Shown piece by piece: positions 6,403 to 13,007 of a stretch of 49,641 nt of DNA. The stretch comes from a virus. The translations under genes were made by a program, and so were the position numbers. Under the pieces are notes generated by a model. The model worked only from the letters and a program-made list of their open reading frames with translations. It ran no database searches and was not told the origin of the DNA. Every line of letters starts with the position of its first letter. Positions within the stretch are counted from its first letter, which is position 1. Location of the stretch: IMG/VR virus record IMGVR_UViG_3300046734_000766, positions 1 to 49,641 of that record; one strand, given 5' to 3'.

Positions 6403-6677
6403 ACCGCGGCCTCCTCAGGTTTCTTAGCCCATACGGATTCCTCAAGCTCTTCATAGCTGTCAAAGCCAAGAAGCTGGAGCGCTCTGTACGCCTCGCCGTC
6501 CAGCGCTACATGAAAATCGCAGAGCTCTTGGTTTTTAGTCGGCTCGGAATCATCCAACGGCATATCCCAATCAGACTCGGGAATGTCAGCCTCCTCGAAT
6601 TTAGTCTGAAAGCTCCAGATCTCTAATAATAATTTCCGAAGCGCGGCCTCGGCATCAGGATTTAATTTATCTTTCAT
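6399..6677 (-). CDS. Acidic hypothetical protein
   Basis: 92 residues from ATG 6677, rich in Glu/Asp, with Trp-containing segments. Two ACCACACACC motifs lie just upstream (6688-6697 and 6700-6709) and a putative promoter element further up (6786-6799). It heads the segment 6677 to 2949. No Shine-Dalgarno consensus is visible. Not recognised. Confidence 0.75.
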   Translation of the reverse strand: MKDKLNPDAEAALRKLLLEIWSFQTKFEEADIPESDWDMPLDDSEPTKNQELCDFHVALDGEAYRALQLLGFDSYEELEESVWAKKPEEAAV

Positions 6678-6687
6678 AATCTCTAGT

Positions 6688-6709
6688 GGTGTGTGGTTTG
6701 GTGTGTGGT
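6688..6709 (-). promoter_or_regulatory. Tandem pair of ACCACACACC leader motifs
   Basis: Two exact copies (6688-6697 and 6700-6709) separated by 2 nt, both in the sense of the leftward gene starting at 6677, the closer one 10 nt before its ATG. This is the only tandem pair in the window. Confidence 0.65.
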
Positions 6710-6715
6710 TTTTAA

Positions 6716-6753
6716 ATCCCTCCCCCTAGTGTTAGCGCACCGGAAGGAGGGAT
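6716..6753 (-). terminator. Possible hairpin between early gene groups
   Basis: ATCCCTCC at 6716-6723 pairs perfectly with GGAGGGAT at 6746-6753 around a 22-nt loop. Read leftward it is followed by TTTAAAAA, a weak T tract. It could attenuate transcripts from the 7722 promoter before the 6677 gene. The loop contains GTGCGCTAACAC, which also appears in the hairpin at 8777-8800. Confidence 0.35.
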
Positions 6754-6785
6754 GATTAAATGAAACTAAGTCTTCAATGAATCAC

Positions 6786-6799
6786 AATGTTATACACTC
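6786..6799 (-). promoter_or_regulatory. Putative early promoter/operator element
   Basis: Identical 14-mer to 741-754 (AATGTTATACACTC in plus-strand reading); leftward it offers TATAAC as a -10. It lies 109 nt before the ATG at 6677 with the hairpin and the ACCACACACC pair in between. Confidence 0.45.
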
Positions 6800-6823
6800 G
6801 TCAAACATTTTTCGAAAAAAGTT

Positions 6824-7063
6824 TTAATTTTCTTCTTTTTCCCTCGCAAGCCGCTCTAACAAAGCTCCTCTGAGCCCCGCCTGCAAAAGATCAAGCTGCC
6901 CAAAAACCTCTGATCCGAACTTTACGATCTCATCAAGGAGCGAATCCTCGATGACTAATTCCAAATGGTAGGGGCGATCGGCTCCGTCATCATGCTCAAT
7001 CTTCACTACATCTATGGTGCCGATTACCTCATGCCCCTCATCATTATATACCTGTACTTTCAT
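6824..7063 (-). CDS. Hypothetical protein
   Basis: 79 residues from ATG 7063, or 80 from ATG 7066, which overlaps the preceding micropeptide stop as ATGA. The N-terminal half looks like beta strands (MKVQVYNDEGHEVIGTIDVV) and the C-terminal half like a Leu-rich helix. Not recognised. Confidence 0.7.
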   Translation of the reverse strand: MKVQVYNDEGHEVIGTIDVVKIEHDDGADRPYHLELVIEDSLLDEIVKFGSEVFGQLDLLQAGLRGALLERLAREKEEN

Positions 7064-7137
7064 CATCTATTTAGAAGCGTCTCCAACGCCATTGCTATTA
7101 TAGTAATTACGAAGAGCCATACGAATAGCTCTATCAT
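7063..7137 (-). CDS. 24-residue single-span membrane micropeptide
   Basis: ATG 7137 overlaps the TGA of the resolvase gene (TGATG), and its own TGA overlaps the ATG of the next gene (ATGA). Between them is a 24-codon frame, MIELFVWLFVITIIAMALE plus LLNR: one hydrophobic span with an acidic residue at each side. Precise coupling at both ends makes it likely to be translated. It is too short to classify; it might be an early membrane-active peptide. Confidence 0.6.
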   Translation of the reverse strand: MIELFVWLFVITIIAMALETLLNR

Positions 7138-7583
7138 CAAAGGTTTTTATAGTAGTTCATGATCAGGACCGCATCCGCAGTCGCATTCGTGATCTTTAGA
7201 TCAGGATACAGCCGAATGGCATTGTCCTTAAGCTGACGCTTCCGGGCTGTATACCCCATCTTAGGCTTCAACCCCACCAATCCCTTCTGCCAAATCTGAG
7301 GCTTCACCAGGTGGAGCGGAAACTTTAATGCCCGAAGGCTTCCGGTAATGACACCAAAATTTTGGCCTAACTTAAAAGAGCTAGCATTCGATGTCATTGC
7401 GCTAACGAATGCGGGTACATCTTCAACCACTGCCTCGTAATCCTCAGGATCAAGGCTACGGAGCATATCTATATGCTCATGGTCTACGGTCCAAGGCTTT
7501 AGGCTGATGGTCTTAGCATCTGGTCGGAGGATGCAGGCTCCGCCACCTTTACCTGGATCAAAGGCTATTATTCCCTGAGGCAT
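7137..7583 (-). CDS. RuvC-like Holliday-junction resolvase
   Basis: 148 residues, ATG 7583. The RNase H-type fold is indicated by IIAFDPGKGGG with Asp9, VVEDVPAF with Glu54, KLGQNFGVITG, the LVKPQIWQKG segment and TADAVLI with Asp137, which together give the acidic active-site set of phage RuvC-like resolvases. Length is typical of small phage forms. It would cut branched DNA during recombination or before packaging. It overlaps the upstream ribbon-helix-helix gene by 26 nt and has no clear ribosome site, so translation is probably coupled. Confidence 0.88.
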   Translation of the reverse strand: MPQGIIAFDPGKGGGACILRPDAKTISLKPWTVDHEHIDMLRSLDPEDYEAVVEDVPAFVSAMTSNASSFKLGQNFGVITGSLRALKFPLHLVKPQIWQKGLVGLKPKMGYTARKRQLKDNAIRLYPDLKITNATADAVLIMNYYKNL

Positions 7584-7722
7584 CCGCGAATTTCTTAAGG
7601 TACATTGTAACCGCCTTACGGACTAGCTGAGAGGTCGTTGTCACTTCCTCTAAGGCCTGAGCCTTCAGGGTAGACAGAAGGTCATCGTCGAGCCTTATGT
7701 TGATCTGTGTATTCTTACGCAT
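7558..7722 (-). CDS. Ribbon-helix-helix DNA-binding protein (54 aa)
   Basis: ATG 7722 to TGA at 7558-7560. The sequence TQINIRLDDDLLSTLKAQAL is a classic ribbon-helix-helix start (beta strand then helix), followed by TTTSQLVRKAVTMYLKKF. Such CopG/Arc-like proteins bind as dimers to short palindromes, often their own promoter. It is the first gene of the leftward early operon, divergent from a second such gene at 7869. AATGTTCTACATT at 7726-7738, directly before the ATG, is a likely operator for one of them. Confidence 0.8.
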   Translation of the reverse strand: MRKNTQINIRLDDDLLSTLKAQALEEVTTTSQLVRKAVTMYLKKFADASGNNSL

Positions 7723-7725
7723 AAC

Positions 7726-7738
7726 AATGTTCTACATT
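7726..7738 (-). promoter_or_regulatory. Operator/promoter-like site in the divergent control region
   Basis: AATGTTCTACATT resembles the AATGTTATACACTC elements at 741 and 6786 and lies 3 nt upstream of the leftward start at 7722. Its closeness to the ATG suits a repressor site overlapping the transcript start. Confidence 0.35.
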
Positions 7739-7810
7739 ATCTAGCACCGGTATGCAAGGGATTGGGAGTAAGAATTACTGTCAAGCAGAAAAAGTTTGCA
7801 AATGTATATA

Positions 7811-7824
7811 AAGTGTTATACTTG
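7811..7824 (+). promoter_or_regulatory. Putative promoter/operator for the rightward gene at 7869
   Basis: AAGTGTTATACTTG has inverted AAGT/ACTT arms around GTTAT. It lies 44 nt before the ATG and matches the leftward element at 2808-2823. TATACT can be read as a -10, with TTGCAA (15-nt spacing) as a poor -35. Confidence 0.45.
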
Positions 7825-7842
7825 TCTCGTAAACAACTCCTA

Positions 7843-7852
7843 ACCACACACC
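7843..7852 (+). promoter_or_regulatory. ACCACACACC leader motif
   Basis: Exact copy 16 nt before the ATG at 7869; no Shine-Dalgarno site is present in the leader. Confidence 0.6.
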
Positions 7853-7868
7853 AAAAATAAACGTTAAA

Positions 7869-8132
7869 ATGAGTAAAAATAAACCTCTCAAACTACCTAG
7901 GAAGAATCTTGCCCTGAATCGTGAACACAAAGATATCACATGTGCAGTTCGTCTTCCAAAAACCATGTACGAGCAGCTTTGCGAAGTAGCGAAAGTAGAG
8001 AATTCGTCAATTTCTGATGTGATTCGTACAGCTTTAGTCGGAAAAATCGAGGAGTTTGCCGATAAGCAAATGGAGCGTGAGCTCAAAGCTGCTAAGCTGG
8101 AGGCCGAACTCCGTAGGCTCAGAGGAGCTTAA
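7869..8132 (+). CDS. Ribbon-helix-helix-type DNA-binding protein (87 aa)
   Basis: ATG 7869. The segment ITCAVRLPKTMYEQLCEVAK followed by SISDVIRTAL fits the ribbon-helix-helix pattern (strand, helix, turn with NSS, helix). An N-terminal basic arm and a C-terminal Glu/Lys-rich helix (ERELKAAKLEAELRRL) that may oligomerise are extra. It faces away from a 54-residue protein of the same fold across a 146-nt control region, suggesting mutual or auto-regulation of the early genes. It has no close rightward partner. Confidence 0.8.
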   Translation: MSKNKPLKLPRKNLALNREHKDITCAVRLPKTMYEQLCEVAKVENSSISDVIRTALVGKIEEFADKQMERELKAAKLEAELRRLRGA

Positions 8133-8341
8133 GGAGAAACCATAAAACCAGGAGATCAACCCTATTTCAGAAGTCCTTGATTATCAAGGGGAGCTGAGAC
8201 TCTATATGGTTTATGGTTTTATTTATTAAAAGTATAGATATTAAGTATATTATATAGGGGCTACGCCCTGTACCCCCCAGAGTGCGTTCCCCAGGATATG
8301 GGTTAGCAACCATAAACCATATAACCATGAGAATGTTATTA
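8133..8341. other. Gene-free convergent spacer containing an inverted repeat
   Basis: Between the rightward gene ending at 8132 and the leftward ORF ending at 8342. No supported gene is present; a leftward frame at 8167-8397 has poor composition and contains the repeat. It contains the 16-bp inverted repeat (8203/8308) and a short GGGGC-TAC-GCCC hairpin near 8257. Confidence 0.6.
8203..8323. repeat. Perfect 16-bp inverted repeat around an 89-nt interior
   Basis: TATATGGTTTATGGTT at 8203-8218 is the exact reverse complement of 8308-8323. The interior is AT-rich with a small GC hairpin and a run of C. It sits where convergent transcripts meet. It may be a long-stem bidirectional terminator, a structured RNA or an origin-type element. 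Confidence 0.7.
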
Positions 8342-8461
8342 TTATTCATCATTTTGTGATAAATATACCAAAATAGGACTCCAGTCGAGATTTTCATCTT
8401 CGGATTCGACCGAAATTATTAGCCCATCATCCGCATCGAGCAAGATATGGGTGTGTTTCAC
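8342..8461 (-). CDS. 39-residue acidic protein coupled to the HNH gene
   Basis: GTG 8461 overlaps the HNH stop (GTGA) and the frame runs 39 codons to TAA at 8342-8344. The sequence (THILLDADDGLIISVESEDE, then LDWSPILVYL) has the alternating hydrophobic/acidic look of a real small beta-containing protein. AAAGG just upstream is a usable ribosome site. Its acidity beside the very basic HNH protein suggests a partner or inhibitor; this is inference. Confidence 0.5.
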   Translation of the reverse strand: MKHTHILLDADDGLIISVESEDENLDWSPILVYLSQNDE

Positions 8462-8700
8462 CTTTTCTTTTTGCGGGAAAAGCTACGATTTTTGGACTTT
8501 GAGACAACCCTAAGGTTTTTCCTTCTATTGTCGGCTGTATTTCGGTTCTTGTGATCGACATCCTTGCCGTCACCTTTCCGAACTAAACCTGCCTTTGTCA
8601 TCTTTCTCCGGGCAGCATTTCGTTGAGCCCTTCTTTTCTTTTGAACAGGTTTCTTGTGGTATGACTTATATTCGTTTTTGTAGTTTCTTGGTTTACTCAC
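8458..8700 (-). CDS. HNH-type endonuclease-like protein
   Basis: 80 residues from GTG 8700, chosen because the protein then starts at SKPRNYKNEY, the usual start pattern of this phage family; a TTG at 8736 would add 12 residues. After a strongly basic stretch (QKKRRAQRNAARRKMTKAG) comes KDVDHKNRNTADNRRKNLRV, the compact HNH motif with His50 and the downstream Asn residues. Such proteins occur singly in many podovirus genomes and may nick DNA at packaging or act as free-standing homing endonucleases. It lies between the control region and the middle cassette, opposite to both neighbours. Confidence 0.75.
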   Translation of the reverse strand: MSKPRNYKNEYKSYHKKPVQKKRRAQRNAARRKMTKAGLVRKGDGKDVDHKNRNTADNRRKNLRVVSKSKNRSFSRKKKR

Positions 8701-8769
8701 GTAAATAAGTATCTGGCAATCGTAGTTGACCTGCAATCAGATGTATTACATTGGTTGTCACTCGTTCAC

Positions 8770-8800
8770 AAAAAAAAGGACTGTGCGCTAACACAGTCCT
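8770..8800 (-). terminator. Rho-independent terminator reading leftward
   Basis: AGGACTGTG (8777-8785) pairs perfectly with CACAGTCCT (8792-8800) around CGCTAA. On the minus strand the stem is followed by a run of about seven T; on the plus strand there is no T tract. It would stop leftward transcription coming out of the cassette before the HNH gene. Confidence 0.75.
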
Positions 8801-8813
8801 AAAATAGAAAATA

Positions 8814-8849
8814 ACCACACACCATATGAGATTATCAACTAATATTTAG
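8814..8849 (+). other. Leader motif joined to a truncated copy of the rIIA-like gene start
   Basis: ACCACACACCATATG is followed by a seven-codon frame, MRLSTNI then TAG (8826-8849). The first 19 nt from this ATG match the start of the rIIA-like gene at 14025 with one mismatch, and the leader matches 13960-13973. It looks like a fused remnant of the region upstream and at the start of rIIA, or a leader peptide. Confidence 0.5.
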
Positions 8850-8888
8850 ACTTTTACTTAAAGGCTTAGCCTTTGTCAATACGGATCA

Positions 8889-8948
8889 TCCGCTAGCTAC
8901 TATCATTAAAGGTTAGTTGCTCTATATTTTTTCCCCATTCCATCAGGT
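8889..8948 (+). promoter_or_regulatory. Promoter-like 60-nt direct repeat, copy 1
   Basis: Imperfect copy of 16575-16635, sharing TCCGCTAGCT, ACTATCATTAA, ATATT and TTTCCCCATT-CAT-AGGT blocks in order. It lies upstream of the first cassette gene (9009), after a hairpin. No other copy was noticed in the window. It is likely the start signal for the middle transcript. Confidence 0.6.
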
Positions 8949-9008
8949 GTAATAGGTGTAAATATATCCCTGTTACATACTACAAATCACTAACAACTAC
9001 ATACAGCT

Positions 9009-9437
9009 ATGAACGAACAAATCACTATCACATCAGAGCAACAACTAGGCAACCTACTACAAATATATAACGAAGTAGATTTAATCGTGCCAAAACCGCT
9101 AACGAAAGAGCAACGGCTCACACTCAATGAACTAAACCATAAACCACTATGGGAACGCGTAGGTGTAGACGAATTCAATGCGTACAAACAACAGACCATT
9201 GAGTTCCAATCCAAGATCATGTCTCACACGCTTGAAGTAGTCATGAGTCAAATGAAACACATGTTCGATAACATGTCAGAATTTGATGAACGCATTCTAC
9301 GCGAAAACTTCTACATCAAGACACCAGAGTACAAAATGCTTGGTAAAGGTATGCAGCAAGCATTCTTCCTAATCAATGGTATGACCGGTGCAATGGCTCG
9401 TCCTAATGCCAACGAATACAAACCCGCGGCCAACTAA
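9009..9437 (+). CDS. Hypothetical protein, first gene of middle cassette
   Basis: 142 residues from ATG 9009. No Shine-Dalgarno site; leader is A/C-rich. The sequence is helical with a Met-rich middle (SHTLEVVMSQMKHMFDNM) and a C-terminal GMQQAFFLINGMTGAMA segment. No family recognised. Its position directly after the repeated promoter-like sequence suggests high expression. Confidence 0.75.
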   Translation: MNEQITITSEQQLGNLLQIYNEVDLIVPKPLTKEQRLTLNELNHKPLWERVGVDEFNAYKQQTIEFQSKIMSHTLEVVMSQMKHMFDNMSEFDERILRENFYIKTPEYKMLGKGMQQAFFLINGMTGAMARPNANEYKPAAN

Positions 9438-9441
9438 TCCA

Positions 9442-9451
9442 ACCACACACC
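9442..9451 (+). promoter_or_regulatory. ACCACACACC leader motif
   Basis: Exact copy ending 3 nt before the ATG at 9455, in a 17-nt intergenic gap too short to hold both a promoter and a leader. This favours a role in translation or RNA binding over promoter function. Confidence 0.6.
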
Positions 9452-9454
9452 ATC

Positions 9455-10021
9455 ATGCAAATCGACTACAACAACATAACCAAAGAAAAACGGTCGCTTG
9501 AAGAGCTACTGCTATTCCTTCTGTGGTGTACTGTAACTCCAGGTAAAAAGTCTCAGACTATTACACCTGCATTCAACAGTATATTCACATCAATCAAACC
9601 ATCTGATCTACTCAACAAAGACGGTCGCACTATCACTGCTGCACTTCGGAATGCACGCATTGGTCAGTACAAAAGACTGTCAGCTTGTTGGCGTAAAATC
9701 AGTCAATACAAACCGTATGGTCAGTTCTTCAAAGTACATCGCGATGAGCTAATGCAAAACATACCAGGTATCGGTCCCAAAACTGCATCCTTCTTTGTTC
9801 TGCATAGCCGTCCATACGAAGACATTGCAGTACTTGATGTACACATTTTGCGATACTTACAGCAACAGTTCCCTAAGTATCCAATACCAGAACAAACACC
9901 GCAAGATCTCGATGAATACAAACGCCTCGAAGCTATGTTCATTGGGCTTGCTGCACAACAAGACAAATCTGTCAGCAGTCTCGATACTGAAATCTGGCAA
10001 AAGTTCTCAACCTCAAACTAA
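9455..10021 (+). CDS. HhH-GPD DNA glycosylase-like protein (Ogg/AGOG-like)
   Basis: 188 residues. The helix-hairpin-helix is IPGIGPKTASFF with Lys109, followed by IAVLDVHILRYL with Asp128. These match the catalytic Lys and Asp of bifunctional Ogg-type glycosylase/AP lyases. Length is shorter than cellular Ogg1, resembling archaeal-type minimal forms. It may remove oxidised or modified bases from phage or host DNA. A base-modifying use of the fold is possible. It is separated by three genes from a second glycosylase-like gene (12369-13007). Confidence 0.82.
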   Translation: MQIDYNNITKEKRSLEELLLFLLWCTVTPGKKSQTITPAFNSIFTSIKPSDLLNKDGRTITAALRNARIGQYKRLSACWRKISQYKPYGQFFKVHRDELMQNIPGIGPKTASFFVLHSRPYEDIAVLDVHILRYLQQQFPKYPIPEQTPQDLDEYKRLEAMFIGLAAQQDKSVSSLDTEIWQKFSTSN

Positions 10022-10031
10022 TACACACTAC

Positions 10032-10418
10032 ATGGACAAACCAATAATTATACACCGTTCAAAACTTGAACAATTGCTACTTACTACGCGTGGCAAAATA
10101 TTCAATGTATGTTGGACTAAAAAAGATGGAACAGAACGCTGCGCAAATGCACGACTTGGAGTAACCAAGCACCTCAAAGGTACTGGCATGCCTCCGAGTC
10201 TAAAACATTCATATATATCAATATATCTAATGTGGACCATGGATGGACACACCTTCGAAGCTGAACGCGGCTACCGTAATCTCAACCTCGACACTATCAC
10301 TTCAGTGCGTCTGCATGGTGTCGAATGCGTTGTTACACCTATACCAATCGCTCAACACATCGACCTGACAACAACAACTCAACCCATACCAAACAATGTC
10401 ATCGCTATGTCGGCCTAG
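10032..10418 (+). CDS. SH3-barrel, DUF2693-like phage protein
   Basis: 128 residues from ATG 10032, chosen because the family pattern begins soon after it: GKIFNVCWTKKDGTERCANARLGVTKHLKGTG, then MWTMDGHTFEAERGYRNLNLDTI (shortened: the GVTKHLKG and GYRNLNLDTI blocks are diagnostic). DUF2693-like proteins are small SH3-type barrels of unknown role common in phages. A Thr/Pro-rich tail follows. No ribosome site is seen. Confidence 0.7.
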   Translation: MDKPIIIHRSKLEQLLLTTRGKIFNVCWTKKDGTERCANARLGVTKHLKGTGMPPSLKHSYISIYLMWTMDGHTFEAERGYRNLNLDTITSVRLHGVECVVTPIPIAQHIDLTTTTQPIPNNVIAMSA

Positions 10419-10629
10419 CAGCAATCATCGTCGGTTCTTCTTTCACTACAACAAACAACACAAGTGCCTGTCGTTGCACTACAAAAACAAATGTCTACTA
10501 ACGACAAACATCAAATGCGATGTGCCTATCGAATCGCATCATAACAAGTCACAACCACACATCGTAATGCGTGGCTGGGCTGAAACAATATACCACACAC
10601 CAACCAAAACAGTAATAGCATAACAGATT
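10419..10629 (+). other. 211-nt spacer with leader motif; no convincing gene
   Basis: An open frame from 10396 to 10623 exists, but its His/Asn/Lys/Cys-rich product resembles translated A/C-rich noncoding DNA and it contains the ACCACACACC motif at 10592-10601, which is otherwise only in leaders. Shorter frames of 17-18 codons are also present. I treat this as an untranslated leader for the DUF932 gene. Confidence 0.5.
10592..10601 (+). promoter_or_regulatory. ACCACACACC leader motif
   Basis: Exact copy 28 nt before the ATG at 10630; no Shine-Dalgarno site is present. Confidence 0.55.
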
Positions 10630-11415
10630 ATGAAACTAAATAACTCACGCACCGTTGACTTCAACGGATTAACACAAATATCAACGCCAGCACCTACTGC
10701 TACTTGGCAACCAATGCCGCATCATGAGGTTATGACAACTGTCATTGAGCAAGCAGAAAAACGCGATCTTCATATTGATGAACTCAAGTATCAAATTGTT
10801 GATGTAGTAGAAAATAAAGTACGCCAACCACATCCTGACATGTTTGCTACCATGTATATGGAAAGCGAAAACGGTGTCTATCGTAACATGCTCGGCATTC
10901 GTAACAGTCACAACAAACGCTTCGGCGCATCCGCATGTTCAGGTGGCCAAGTGCTTGTATGTTCAAATGGTTACTTCACTGGTGATCACATAATCTCCAG
11001 CAAACATACCAAACATGTACACACTAACTTCAACAATCGTGTATCAAACATGCTCGATCAAGTAGTACAGACATGGTCAAACAACGAGACCCGCTTCAAC
11101 AAGTATATGGAAACAGAACTATCTATGAATAACTTCTACCAAATACTAGGTGACGCTATCATCAACGGTGCACTACCTCAAAGCAAAGCTGAAAAAGTAC
11201 ATACTGAATACCTTGATCCACGACACGATGCATTTGCTGATCGCAATGCCTGGTCTGCATTCAATGCATTCACTGAAATTCACAAAGAATGTAGAACCTC
11301 AATCGCTAACTCAGCACAACGCGGTATCGCATTGCACAAAGTGTTCGATCGTTTCTGCAATGTACAACTAACTAACCCAGCTGATACAATTCAATCACAG
11401 CTTCAACTCAACTAA
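10630..11415 (+). CDS. DUF932 family protein
   Basis: 261 residues. The family blocks appear in order: MPHHEVMTTVIEQAEKRDLH near 29-48, YRNMLGIRNSHNKRFGASAC (84-103), GGQVLVCSNGYFTGDH (105-120), the KHTKHVH segment, and AFNAFTEI in the last third. DUF932 proteins are widespread on phages and plasmids and their function is not settled. Length is normal. The gene follows a 211-nt leader and is followed immediately by a small zinc-ribbon ORF. Confidence 0.85.
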   Translation: MKLNNSRTVDFNGLTQISTPAPTATWQPMPHHEVMTTVIEQAEKRDLHIDELKYQIVDVVENKVRQPHPDMFATMYMESENGVYRNMLGIRNSHNKRFGASACSGGQVLVCSNGYFTGDHIISSKHTKHVHTNFNNRVSNMLDQVVQTWSNNETRFNKYMETELSMNNFYQILGDAIINGALPQSKAEKVHTEYLDPRHDAFADRNAWSAFNAFTEIHKECRTSIANSAQRGIALHKVFDRFCNVQLTNPADTIQSQLQLN

Positions 11416-11628
11416 TTGAGTTATGCTCGTGCTCTAAAAATTCTTGGCAACCGTGCTAAATACACACCTGCAGAGATACGAGAAGCAACAGCAACTTACT
11501 ACAAAATAAACAGCTTAAGTCGCTGTCCTATATGTAACAAACAAAAGTCTACATATGGTACAACGCCCTGTTTACAATGTAGCACGCTATACTCACCTAA
11601 AATAAATAAATACTATGACATCAGCTAA
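11416..11628 (+). CDS. Small zinc-ribbon protein (TTG start)
   Basis: 70 residues from TTG 11416, directly after the DUF932 stop; no ATG is available. It carries CPIC at residues 37-40 and CLQC near 52-55, a treble-clef or ribbon spacing, after a basic helix. It overlaps the following gene by 14 nt. The unusual start lowers confidence, but the Cys pairs and tight packing support it. Confidence 0.5.
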   Translation: MSYARALKILGNRAKYTPAEIREATATYYKINSLSRCPICNKQKSTYGTTPCLQCSTLYSPKINKYYDIS

Positions 11629-12379
11629 CACAACGTTACGCTGGTCAGCTAGTAACGCAAAGTTACCAGACAGAATCAAACATCTCAGTCTGCCGTCAGG
11701 ACACTCGTGCCCGGCGGCAGACGAATGTCTGTCAAAAGCTGACCAAACAACCGGTAAAATCACAGATGGCGACTCAACCAAGTTCAGATGCTATGCAGCA
11801 ACTATGGAAGCTCGTCACTCAGCTATACGCAAACAACGATGGAACAACTTCCTTCTATTACGAAAGAAAAGTAGGAAACAAATGTTCAAGCTATTGTTCA
11901 ACAGTCTACGACCGCTGCACGATAACTATCACCGTAACCATCAACAACGACCTATTGTACGCGCACACATAGGTGGCGACTTCTTCAACCAATCCTACTT
12001 CTTGGCTTGGTGTGATCTAGCTCGTGCCTTTGCACCAACTTGGTTCTACAGCTACACTAAACGCATTGATCTATGGGTTGCTAACATGGAACACATTCCA
12101 TCCAACTTCGAACTCAATGCATCATGGGGCGGTAAACATGACCACCTCATCACAACCCATAATCTAAAATCTGCTCAAGTTGTATACTCAAAACAAGAAG
12201 CTAACAAAAAAGGACTAGAAATCGACAATGACGACTCACACGCATACAAACGCGGACCAGACTTCGCTCAACTTATTCACGGCACCCAACCAGCGGGCAG
12301 CGAAGCCAGCAAAGCGCTTACGCTTCTCAAGCTATCGGGGTGGACAGGGTATCGTGCAAATACCTCGTGTGCATCGTAA
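11615..12379 (+). CDS. Gene product 88-like family protein
   Basis: 254 residues. Diagnostic blocks: LSLPSGHSCPAADECLSKAD with Cys32 and Cys38, TKFRCYAATMEA with Cys59, VRAHIGGDFFNQSYFLAW, then YSYTKRIDLW and the C-terminal HGTQPAGSEASKAL segment. This matches the mycobacteriophage Gp88-type family, whose biochemical role is unknown; the conserved Cys and GGDFF motifs suggest a metal or nucleotide site. The leader holds ATAAATACTATGA, shared with the rIIA start at 14025. The end overlaps the next gene. Confidence 0.75.
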   Translation: MTSANTTLRWSASNAKLPDRIKHLSLPSGHSCPAADECLSKADQTTGKITDGDSTKFRCYAATMEARHSAIRKQRWNNFLLLRKKSRKQMFKLLFNSLRPLHDNYHRNHQQRPIVRAHIGGDFFNQSYFLAWCDLARAFAPTWFYSYTKRIDLWVANMEHIPSNFELNASWGGKHDHLITTHNLKSAQVVYSKQEANKKGLEIDNDDSHAYKRGPDFAQLIHGTQPAGSEASKALTLLKLSGWTGYRANTSCAS

Positions 12380-13007
12380 GCGTATAACAAAGTTCTTCGC
12401 TAGTATTACACCGTATACTAAAGCACGCTATATCAATCAATGGATTGACTTGCGTCCTCGGTCTGATCACGAAGAAATCAATCGCTTCCGCTTTGCATAC
12501 TGCACAGTACACACAAGCTGGCTCAACAGTTGTATTCAGTATGATGCTATTCGTAATCTATACGATAATGTATCGCTGAACCAACTGTCTAGTATACTCA
12601 AAGATACACCTGGCGGTATGTACAATATCAAAGCTGTCGGTATCGACAAGCTACACGAACTATGGGACTCCAACATATTCGTAAAACAAAACAGTGTTCA
12701 ATGGCAACGCTTCCGCAATGTCATTACAGATAACCTGCCCAAGCTTGGTCTAGCTAAAACCAGCTTCGCACTCGAGATGATCTACCCATTGACTGCTCAA
12801 GTCATATGCATCGATCGTCACATGTGGAAAGCATTCGGTTGGCTCGACCCTGACAAATCAGGTTCACCAGCACAATACCACTACTACGAGAACTACTGGC
12901 TTATGCTATCCAAAGCATACGATGTCCCACCAGTAATTGCTCGCAACATATTCTGGGACCAAATCCAAAATCAACCAAACAGCCTATATTGGGCAAAATA
13001 TCTATGA
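12369..13007 (+). CDS. Second HhH glycosylase-like protein
   Basis: 212 residues from GTG 12369; an ATG at 12228 would add 47 residues but overprint the conserved end of the gene-88 protein. The hairpin region LPKLGLAKTSFALEMI with Lys130 and VICIDRHMWKAF with Asp149 keep the Lys/Asp pair of HhH-GPD glycosylase-lyases, though the hairpin has one residue more than Ogg. The sequence differs strongly from the 9455 protein, so this is not a recent duplicate. Start uncertain; fold moderately sure. Confidence 0.7.
   Translation: MHRKRITKFFASITPYTKARYINQWIDLRPRSDHEEINRFRFAYCTVHTSWLNSCIQYDAIRNLYDNVSLNQLSSILKDTPGGMYNIKAVGIDKLHELWDSNIFVKQNSVQWQRFRNVITDNLPKLGLAKTSFALEMIYPLTAQVICIDRHMWKAFGWLDPDKSGSPAQYHYYENYWLMLSKAYDVPPVIARNIFWDQIQNQPNSLYWAKYL

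Noticed and set aside
8167-8397. 76-codon leftward frame in the convergent spacer
   Set aside because: It runs through the inverted repeat and overlaps the better supported 39-residue ORF; composition is Ile/Asn-rich noise.
10396-10623. 75-codon rightward frame before the DUF932 gene
   Set aside because: His/Asn/Lys/Cys-rich composition, overlap with the previous gene, and it contains the ACCACACACC leader motif, which is noncoding everywhere else.
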